A stretch of 5,744 bases of DNA from Cytophagales bacterium. Lineage in GTDB: Bacteria > Bacteroidota > Bacteroidia > Cytophagales > Cytophagaceae. The first letter of the stretch is position 1; each line of letters opens with the position of its first letter. Under the pieces are notes generated by a model that searched no databases, had not been told where the DNA came from, and saw only the letters and a list, made by a program, of their open reading frames with translations. Shown here piece by piece: positions 1 to 4,798 of this stretch. The stretch is taken from the NCBI GenBank assembly GCA_025360235.1, contig JANYCO010000045.1, positions 1 through 5,744 of the forward strand. Direction: 5' to 3'. The position numbers were made by a program, and so were the translations under genes.

Positions 1-21
1 TATTTTTGGTTATCACGCGAT

Positions 22-441
22 TCAGTTAGAGTTTACAGATTCAGCTACCTCCTGTTTTGAATTGGTAGACTGATAGGAAGGTTCAGAATTTTCACCTCCA
101 CTGCCGGAAGGTTTACCTCCCAACAAAGTCATATTAGATCCTACAATTTCAGTGATGTATCTTTTCTGCCCTTCTTTATCATCGTAAGAACGCGTAGTGA
201 TGCGGCCTTCCAGATAAAGCTGACTTCCTTTTTTCAGATATTTTTCGATAACATCCACAATGTTTCCCCAAAAAACTACATTGTGCCATTCGGTCCTATC
301 CTGGCGTTGACCGTTTTTGTCTAAAAATGTTTCACCAGTAGCTAATGTAAAGGATGCTTTTTTTGTGCCACCTTCAAACACACGCACTTCAGGGTCTTTG
401 CCCAGATTGCCTAAGAGAATTACTTTGTTTACTCCTGCCAT
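22..441 (-). CDS. ssb: Single-stranded DNA-binding protein
   Basis: Binds single-stranded DNA during replication, recombination and repair, normally as a homotetramer. The 139-residue product has one OB fold at about residues 3-108. It opens with MAGVNKVILLGNLGKDPEVR. Family hallmarks follow: TEWHNVVFWGN (50-60) with aromatic residues W52, F57 and W58 in the DNA-binding region, and YLKKGSQLYLEGRI (68-81). After residue 109 comes a short Gly/Ser/Asn/Gln-rich tail of about 30 residues. The chain ends in EVAESVNSN, so the acidic tip ending in Phe that recruits partner proteins (DDDIPF in E. coli) is absent, and the other two frames show no remnant of it. The ATG is preceded by an A/T-rich leader without a Shine-Dalgarno motif. 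It lies 59 bases downstream of mutY on the same strand. From family knowledge, ssb and mutY often neighbour gliding genes such as gldE in flavobacteria; whether gldE follows here is not visible. Confidence 0.96.
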   Translation of the reverse strand: MAGVNKVILLGNLGKDPEVRVFEGGTKKASFTLATGETFLDKNGQRQDRTEWHNVVFWGNIVDVIEKYLKKGSQLYLEGRITTRSYDDKEGQKRYITEIVGSNMTLLGGKPSGSGGENSEPSYQSTNSKQEVAESVNSN

Positions 442-490
442 AATTTTAAAAGTTTAAATTAAAAAATATTTATTTGTTATTACTGAATTA

Positions 491-522
491 TAAAGATACA
501 TCAAAAAATGGATTCCTCCAAA
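491..522 (-). promoter_or_regulatory. Candidate Bacteroidota-type promoter for ssb
   Basis: On the minus strand a TTTG box (522-519) is followed after exactly 20 bases by TATCTTTA (498-491). That matches the Bacteroidota primary sigma pattern TTTG-N19-21-TAnnTTTG at all but the last base. The -33 box lies inside the last codons of mutY, and the -7 box lies in the 59-base spacer about 50 bases before the ssb ATG. This would let ssb be transcribed independently of mutY. The call is by pattern only; there is no experimental start site. Confidence 0.4.
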
Positions 523-1559
523 AACTTATTTATCAACACAGGTTTAGGTAAATCGTGGATAGCTTTTATAGTAAAAAAGCGAAAGTTATGATTCTTAATA
601 AGGGTTTCAGCAATTTCTTTTGATTCCAATACCCAGAACTTTACGTGTAGGTTTTGATGTGAAAGCACGTGTTTATAGGTCCTTGATTCAGTACTTATTT
701 GTGCATTTACGGCCTGTTTCAGAAATTGCTTTTTAAGGAGTTTTCCGATCTCCATCAGACTGTTTTCCTCTACCATAGGGAATTCATATAAACCCTGCCA
801 GATGTCCTTTCCTTTTCGTTCTTTAAGGAGGTATTTATTGCCTGTTTTTAAGACCAGATAATGGAAATACCGGTTTGTTTTAGAAGTCTTTTTTAACTTA
901 ACCGGAAGCTGCGTTTGCTCATTTTTTGCGTAAGCATAACACATAAAAGCCATAGGACATTCTTCACAGGCAGGATTTTTAGGAGTACACTGAAGTGCTC
1001 CAAACTCCATGATTGCTTGGTTGTGGGTGGAGGAATCTTTGTCTGGAAGAAGCTTATCGGCTAGCAGTTGAAATGTTTTTTGCCCGTTTGGAGAGGAAAT
1101 ATCTTCTTTTAACCCAAAAACCCTGGAAAGCACTCTGTATACATTTCCGTCTACAACGGCTACTTTTTCATTATGTGCAAAAGAGGCTATGGCTGCAGCA
1201 GTATATTTTCCAATACCTTTTAATTTCAGAAGTTCCTGATAGGAATCTGGTAATTGTGCTTTATGATAGGAAACAACTGTTTTGGCGGTTCCATGTAGAT
1301 TTCTGGCTCTGGAATAATAGCCTAAGCCTTGCCAAAGTCTTAAAACTTCTTTTTCAGAAGCATTGGCAAGTGCTTTTATATCTGGAAACGCTTCTAAAAA
1401 ACGATAATAATAGGGTAAACCTTGGGCCACACGGGTCTGTTGAAGTAGAATTTCGGACAACCAAATCCTATATGAATCGTGACTTTCCCGCCAAGGGAGG
1501 GGTCTTTTATGCCTATTGTACCAGTTAATCAGTATATTACTAAATTCGTTCTTTTTCAC
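501..1559 (-). CDS. mutY: A/G-specific adenine glycosylase MutY
   Basis: Removes adenine mispaired with 8-oxoguanine, preventing G:C to T:A transversions. The 352-residue protein is full length for the family. SEILLQQT (35-42) carries the catalytic Glu E36. The helix-hairpin-helix LKGIGKYTAAAIASFA spans 113-128. VVDGNVYRVLSR (135-146) carries the catalytic Asp D137. The [4Fe-4S] ligands are C191, C198, C201 and C207, in the classic C-X6-C-X2-C-X5-C spacing. Residues about 230-345 form the NUDIX-like domain that reads 8-oxoG; VLSH (298-301) sits where the FSH recognition loop is expected. The start is GTG: no in-frame ATG lies between it and the upstream stop near 1605, and EFSNILINWY aligns with the N-terminus of E. 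coli MutY (QFSAQVLDWY). It is divergent from the HU gene and precedes ssb. Confidence 0.97.
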   Translation of the reverse strand: MKKNEFSNILINWYNRHKRPLPWRESHDSYRIWLSEILLQQTRVAQGLPYYYRFLEAFPDIKALANASEKEVLRLWQGLGYYSRARNLHGTAKTVVSYHKAQLPDSYQELLKLKGIGKYTAAAIASFAHNEKVAVVDGNVYRVLSRVFGLKEDISSPNGQKTFQLLADKLLPDKDSSTHNQAIMEFGALQCTPKNPACEECPMAFMCYAYAKNEQTQLPVKLKKTSKTNRYFHYLVLKTGNKYLLKERKGKDIWQGLYEFPMVEENSLMEIGKLLKKQFLKQAVNAQISTESRTYKHVLSHQNLHVKFWVLESKEIAETLIKNHNFRFFTIKAIHDLPKPVLINKFLEESIF

Positions 1560-1560
1560 T

Positions 1561-1590
1561 TTTGGGCTTGTAAGATTTACATTAAGTTTG
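1561..1590 (+). promoter_or_regulatory. Candidate distal promoter toward HU gene
   Basis: TTTG at 1561-1564 and TAAGTTTG at 1583-1590 (a perfect TAnnTTTG) are separated by 18 bases, slightly shorter than the usual 19-21. It would start RNA about 100 bases before the HU ATG. The -33 box abuts the divergent mutY GTG codon, so RNA polymerase bound here would occupy the mutY leader. Pattern evidence only. Confidence 0.3.
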
Positions 1591-1623
1591 CAATATACTC
1601 TGGATTAATATTTTACGAAAATC

Positions 1624-1654
1624 TTTTATTTTAAATAACTTAAATTTACATTTG
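1624..1654 (+). promoter_or_regulatory. Candidate proximal promoter for HU gene
   Basis: TACATTTG at 1647-1654 is a perfect match to the Bacteroidota -7 consensus TAnnTTTG. The -33 region, 19 bases upstream, is only TTTT (1624-1627), lacking the final G. Transcription would begin near 1660, giving a leader of about 40 A/T-rich bases before the HU start. It is better placed than the distal candidate, although its -33 box is weaker. Confidence 0.5.
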
Positions 1655-1701
1655 CAGAAGGATTATTAATTATCACTAAGTTAAAAATAATAAATAGAAC
1701 A

Positions 1702-2034
1702 ATGACAAAAGCAGAAGTAATTGCAACAATTGCAGAAAAAACAGGAATTGACAAGGCGGATGTTTCGACAACTGTAGAGGCGTTTTTTGACGTGGTGAAA
1801 AATTCTATGGCTGAGGGTAGTAATGTGTACGTGAGAGGCTTTGGTAGTTTTGTAAATAAGAAGAGAGCAAAAAAAGTAGCTAGAAATATCTCTAAAAATA
1901 CAGCCATCATCATTGAAGAGCATTTTATCCCGAGTTTTAAACCAGCTAAAGTATTTGTAGAACAAATCAAGACAAGCGAAAAAGTGAAAGTAGCTAATCT
2001 TAACTACAAAGGCGAAGAAGAAGAAGTAGACTAG
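1702..2034 (+). CDS. HU/IHF-family nucleoid DNA-binding protein
   Basis: A small, basic, dimeric DNA-bending protein of the bacterial chromosome. The 110 residues show the family order: an N-terminal helical dimer region (MTKAEVIATIAEKTGIDKADV...), the signature VRGFGSFVNKKRAKKVARN (44-62), the beta-arm (about 55-75) and the closing IPSFKPAKVFVEQI (76-89). The arm tip reads RNISKNT rather than the RNPxTG of E. coli HU/IHF, so the intercalating proline is Ile63; from memory this variant is common in Bacteroidota. After about residue 90 there is a 20-residue tail ending GEEEEVD, longer and more acidic than in a standard 90-residue HU. The start is the ATG after an A/T-rich leader. It is first in a plus-strand run with TPR, mS38-like and rng genes, with 49 bases to the next. 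HU versus IHF subunit cannot be decided from sequence alone, so I give no symbol. Confidence 0.93.
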   Translation: MTKAEVIATIAEKTGIDKADVSTTVEAFFDVVKNSMAEGSNVYVRGFGSFVNKKRAKKVARNISKNTAIIIEEHFIPSFKPAKVFVEQIKTSEKVKVANLNYKGEEEEVD

Positions 2035-2083
2035 TCACAGCGAAGTCGTTATTATTAGCGGAAAAGAGGGAAGAACTTAAGAA

Positions 2084-2911
2084 ATGTCAAAATCACAGAT
2101 AGTTATTATTATCACAGGTATTGTATCTGTGATTTTGCTTTTTAGCCTGCCCAAGATCATTGTTAAAAGTGAGAAGCAATTGGCAGAGGAAAAGCCTAAA
2201 ACACCTCCCGGAAATGAGAAGAAGTCAGAAATGAAGGCAATTCACAATGTAGAAGTGCCTGAAAGTGAGCTGAATAATATAGATCGCTTAAGAAAATCAT
2301 TTCTTACTGTTTCAAATAAAGAAAAAAAGACTAATTTTGCAGACTCTTTGATAAAAGCTTACCGCAAAATTCATCGTTATGACAGCGCAGCAAAGTATTC
2401 AGAGATTGTTTCAGAAATGAAACCAACAACATTAAACTGGGCCAAAACAGCAGATGTTTACATGGAAGCAGCAGATTTTGCTTCCGACGCAGACAAACCA
2501 GTGTATAACGAAAAAGCCAGGGGATATTACAACAGAATCCTTAGTAACGAACCAGGCAATCTCGAAGTAAAATCAAAATTGGCCTTGACCTATGTGAGTA
2601 GTGAGAATCCGATGCAGGGTATAAAAATTCTGCGGGAAGTATTGCAAACAGACCCTAAAAACGAAAGTGCGCTCTACAACCTTGGGATTCTTTCCATACA
2701 ATCTGGTCAGTATGATAAGGCTGTAAAAAGATTTGAAGACCTCTTGAATGTAAATCCTAAACATTCTACCGGGCAGTTCTATTTAGGAGTGGCGTGGGCA
2801 AATTTAGGAGATAAAACAAAAGCATTAGAGGCTTTTAAAAAAGCACGTGAGTTGGATAACGATCCTGAGTTCAGGGCTACCGTAGACAGCTACATGAAAG
2901 ACCTGCACTAG
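2084..2911 (+). CDS. Membrane-anchored tetratricopeptide repeat protein
   Basis: The 275-residue protein starts with a hydrophobic segment (about residues 5-27, QIVIIITGIVSVILLFSLPK) that reads as an uncleaved N-terminal signal anchor. A charged, Pro/Lys/Glu-rich linker (28-60) follows, then helical repeats. TPR units are clearest at about 158-191, 192-225 and 226-259, marked by the GxxxxxxGxxxxAxxxFxxxLxxxP spacing (for example NLGILSIQSGQYDKAVKRFEDLLNVNP). Degenerate repeats probably cover 83-157. It contains no catalytic motif, so it is most likely a scaffold for protein contacts, probably on the periplasmic side (topology inferred). It lies between HU and the mS38-like gene, 49 and 67 bases away, with no clear terminator between, so co-transcription is plausible. 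The GAGGG 14-18 bases before the ATG is too distant and out of keeping with the other leaders to be a Shine-Dalgarno site. Its specific role is unknown. Confidence 0.85.
   Translation: MSKSQIVIIITGIVSVILLFSLPKIIVKSEKQLAEEKPKTPPGNEKKSEMKAIHNVEVPESELNNIDRLRKSFLTVSNKEKKTNFADSLIKAYRKIHRYDSAAKYSEIVSEMKPTTLNWAKTADVYMEAADFASDADKPVYNEKARGYYNRILSNEPGNLEVKSKLALTYVSSENPMQGIKILREVLQTDPKNESALYNLGILSIQSGQYDKAVKRFEDLLNVNPKHSTGQFYLGVAWANLGDKTKALEAFKKARELDNDPEFRATVDSYMKDLH
2088..2137 (+). repeat. Inverted repeat with competing hairpins at TPR gene start
   Basis: CAAAATCACAGATA (2088-2101) and TATCTGTGATTTTG (2124-2137) are perfect 14-base reverse complements around a 22-base loop, beginning two bases after the TPR start codon. 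Inside the loop a second ATCACAG (2111-2117) can pair with the same right arm (CTGTGAT, 2127-2133) over a 9-base loop, so the two stems are mutually exclusive. Such structure at the start of a reading frame could limit ribosome loading. It might instead be a DNA operator or a coincidence of codons in a hydrophobic segment. Confidence 0.4.
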
Positions 2912-2978
2912 TCTGATTCATTTAGAGACTTTGCAAAAACAGTAAAAATATTTTAAATAATTAAAAACAATTACAATT

Positions 2979-3068
2979 ATGCCTTGCGGAAAAAAAAGAA
3001 AGCGTCATAAGATTGCTACCCACAAAAGAAAAAAACGCCTTAGAAAAAACAGACATAAAAAGAAATAG
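2979..3068 (+). CDS. AURKAIP1/COX24-domain (mS38-like) basic peptide
   Basis: The 29-residue product, MPCGKKRKRHKIATHKRKKR followed by LRKNRHKKK, is almost entirely Lys/Arg/His. I recognise it as the short conserved peptide annotated in Bacteroidota as AURKAIP1/COX24 domain-containing protein. That domain is shared with the mitochondrial small-subunit ribosomal protein mS38 and resembles the bacterial bS22 type, so a small-subunit ribosomal role near rRNA is the likely function (family knowledge plus inference; no structure seen for this species). The ATG follows an A-rich leader (AAAAACAATTACAATT) typical of strong Bacteroidota starts without Shine-Dalgarno. It sits 67 bases after the TPR gene and 98 bases before rng. 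The gene is easily missed because of its length, and a long minus-strand open frame covers the same DNA without family resemblance. Confidence 0.88.
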   Translation: MPCGKKRKRHKIATHKRKKRLRKNRHKKK

Positions 3069-3100
3069 TTCATTTCTCTTTATAAGTCTATAGTATAAGC

Positions 3101-3142
3101 GGTTATTGGCATAAGCACTCCCAAGTGGTATGACCAATAACC
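3101..3142 (+). promoter_or_regulatory. Bulged hairpin in the rng leader
   Basis: The 98-base spacer before rng folds on paper into one extended hairpin. The 9-bp outer stem is GGTTATTGG (3101-3109) with CCAATAACC (3134-3142). A bulged A (3133) follows, then the 4-bp stem CATA/TATG (3110-3113 with 3129-3132), an AG/G internal loop, and the 4-bp stem CACT/AGTG around a CCCA loop (3120-3123). It ends 24 bases before the rng GTG. The sequence after it is CTTTCACATTTT, not a clean U-run, so it is a poor intrinsic terminator. A leader element controlling rng or protecting the upstream mRNA end fits better. E. coli rne is autoregulated through leader hairpins; that parallel is inference. Confidence 0.5.
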
Positions 3143-3166
3143 CTTTCACATTTTAAAAATTCTAAG

Positions 3167-4735
3167 GTGAGTACTGAATTATACATCAATTCTACTCCAA
3201 AAGGTGACCGTATAGCCCTGTTGAAAGACAAGAGGCTGGTAGAGTGTCATCTTGACGATAAAGGAGGCTCCTTTACCGTTGGAGATATATACTTGGGCAT
3301 GGTAAAAAAAGTGGTGCCAGGCCTCAATGCCGCGTTTATAGATGTTGGCTATGAAAAAGACGCTTTTCTCCACTACCTGGACCTTGGCCCTCAGATCCGC
3401 TCTCTCAATAAATTTTCAAAAAACGTACAGTCAAATCCTAAGGGTGCTTCTTTAAGGCTAAATGGCTTTAAGATGGAATCGGATATTGATAAAAACGGCA
3501 AAATCGTACAAGTGCTTACCAAAGGTCAGCATATTTTAGTACAGATTGTAAAAGAACCCATCTCAAGTAAAGGGCCCCGTTTGTCTTGCGAGCTTTCTAT
3601 CGCAGGTCGTTATATCGTTTTGGTCCCCTTCTCTAAAGCTGTAAGTGTTTCCAAAAAAATTGCTTCGAAAGAAGAACGCAACCGTCTTATCCGTTTGATG
3701 AACTCTATAAAACCGGAAGGTTTTGGTGTAATCGTTCGTACGGTAGCAGAAGGAAAGGAAGTAGCCGAACTTGACAGAGATTTGAAAAATCTTGTGAAGA
3801 AATGGGATGATGGAATGGAGAAACTGAAGAAAGCTCGTCCTTGTGATGTAGTAATCGGAGAGCTTGACCGCGCCGCTTCTATCTTACGCGACATGCTCAA
3901 CGAAAGTTTTGACAGCATAACGGTTGATACTCAGGAGGCTTTTGACGAAACAAGAAATTATCTTAGAGCCATTGCGCCTGATAAAGAAAAAATTCTTAAG
4001 CTTCATAATAATAAAATAAAACTGTTTGAAGCAGCAGGTATTGAAAAGCAGATCAAAACCCTTTTCGGGAAATCGGTGAGCTTACCCGGCGGTGGTTATC
4101 TGATCATCGAGCATACAGAAGCGTTGCATGTGATCGACATTAACAGCGGAAATAAATCCAACGCAGAATCAAATCAGGAAGACACTGCAATGTCTGTAAA
4201 CATTGAAGCTGCCAAAGAAATGGCACGTCAACTTCGTCTGCGTGATATGGGTGGAATTATCGTGGTCGATTTCATCGATATGAAACATATCGAAAACCGC
4301 AAGCACATATATGAACGTATGCGGGATGAAATGGCTCAGGACAAAGCCAAACATGTTATCCTTCCTCTTTCTAAATTCGGTCTTATGCAGATCACACGTG
4401 AACGTGTGCGTCCAGAGGTGAATATTAAAACTGTAGAAGTTTGTCCGACATGTAACGGAAGTGGTACCATCAGTGCCAGTATTGGTATTCCAGACATGAT
4501 CGAAAATAATCTTGATTTTATTATCAATAAACAAAACGAGAAACAACTTACCTTAGTTGTCCATCCGTTCTTGTATACGCACTTTACCGCTGGCTTCCCT
4601 TCTATTCGTATGAAGTGGTATTTTAAATTTAAGGCTTGGGTGAAAATTGAAAAAGATTCTTCTTTTGCACTTACGGAGTTCCGTTTTGTAAATAAGCAGG
4701 GGATTGATATTGAGATTAATACGGTACAGCAGTAG
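3167..4735 (+). CDS. rng: Ribonuclease E/G family endoribonuclease
   Basis: A single-strand-specific endoribonuclease that cuts AU-rich RNA and in E. coli matures the 16S rRNA 5' end and degrades mRNA. The 522 residues match the RNase G type: catalytic core without the long degradosome scaffold of RNase E. The S1 RNA-binding domain occupies about 37-150 (GDIYLGMVKKVVPGLNAAFI at 39-58). The 5'-sensor/RNase H-like region follows. The DNase I-like domain holds HVIDINSG (321-328) with metal-binding D324, and GGIIVVDFIDM (362-372) with D368, the counterparts of D303 and D346 of RNase E. The Zn-link is CPTCNG (C426, C429), then a C-terminal small domain. The S1 loop at about 75-118 is some 20 residues longer than in E. 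coli RNase G. GTG is the start: an in-frame stop lies at 3131-3133, no ATG intervenes, and the first internal Met is residue 45. It is last in the plus-strand run. Confidence 0.96.
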   Translation: MSTELYINSTPKGDRIALLKDKRLVECHLDDKGGSFTVGDIYLGMVKKVVPGLNAAFIDVGYEKDAFLHYLDLGPQIRSLNKFSKNVQSNPKGASLRLNGFKMESDIDKNGKIVQVLTKGQHILVQIVKEPISSKGPRLSCELSIAGRYIVLVPFSKAVSVSKKIASKEERNRLIRLMNSIKPEGFGVIVRTVAEGKEVAELDRDLKNLVKKWDDGMEKLKKARPCDVVIGELDRAASILRDMLNESFDSITVDTQEAFDETRNYLRAIAPDKEKILKLHNNKIKLFEAAGIEKQIKTLFGKSVSLPGGGYLIIEHTEALHVIDINSGNKSNAESNQEDTAMSVNIEAAKEMARQLRLRDMGGIIVVDFIDMKHIENRKHIYERMRDEMAQDKAKHVILPLSKFGLMQITRERVRPEVNIKTVEVCPTCNGSGTISASIGIPDMIENNLDFIINKQNEKQLTLVVHPFLYTHFTAGFPSIRMKWYFKFKAWVKIEKDSSFALTEFRFVNKQGIDIEINTVQQ

Positions 4736-4739
4736 ATTC

Positions 4740-4798
4740 AATTAAGAATTAGAAATTGAGAATTAAAAAATATAATTCTTAATTTCTGATTCTTAATT
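4740..4798 (+). terminator. 26-bp AT-rich inverted repeat between convergent genes
   Basis: The arms at 4740-4765 and 4773-4798 pair over all 26 positions around a 7-base A-rich loop, starting five bases after the rng stop codon. The right arm runs into the TAA of the convergent radical SAM gene. Two positions are not Watson-Crick: T4750 faces G4788 and G4758 faces T4780. In rng-sense RNA these are G-U pairs; in the opposite RNA they are A-C mismatches. A short T-run (4807-4811) follows on the plus strand. There is no GC core, so it may serve as a 3'-end or exonuclease-blocking stem as much as a classical terminator. Each arm also carries recurring GAATT/AATT blocks about every ten bases. Confidence 0.55.

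Noticed and set aside
1013..1528. 171-codon plus-strand open frame opposite mutY
   Set aside because: It lies wholly antisense to a well-supported mutY and shows no recognisable domain; its composition looks like a complement shadow.
1560..1640. Promoter for mutY on the minus strand
   Set aside because: The best box, TATATTG near 1592-1598, is one T short of TAnnTTTG and no good TTTG lies 19-21 bases upstream.
2029..2036. GACTAGTC palindrome overlapping the HU stop codon
   Set aside because: An eight-base palindrome is expected by chance in a window of this size and has no flanking structure.
2066..2070. GAGGG upstream of the TPR gene as a Shine-Dalgarno site
   Set aside because: It is 14-18 bases before the ATG, too far, and the other genes in the window lack such motifs, as expected in Bacteroidota.
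2930..2956. Possible promoter before the mS38-like gene (TTTG then TATTTTAA)
   Set aside because: The spacing is only 15 bases and the -7 box lacks the final TG; too weak to call.
2961..3149. Minus-strand 62-codon open frame across the mS38-like peptide and rng leader
   Set aside because: No family resemblance; it is antisense to a recognisable peptide gene and to the leader hairpin.
3610..3918. Minus-strand open frames inside rng (also 4169-4546)
   Set aside because: Low-complexity or Cys/Phe/Thr-rich antisense translations without domains, opposite conserved RNase E/G coding sequence.
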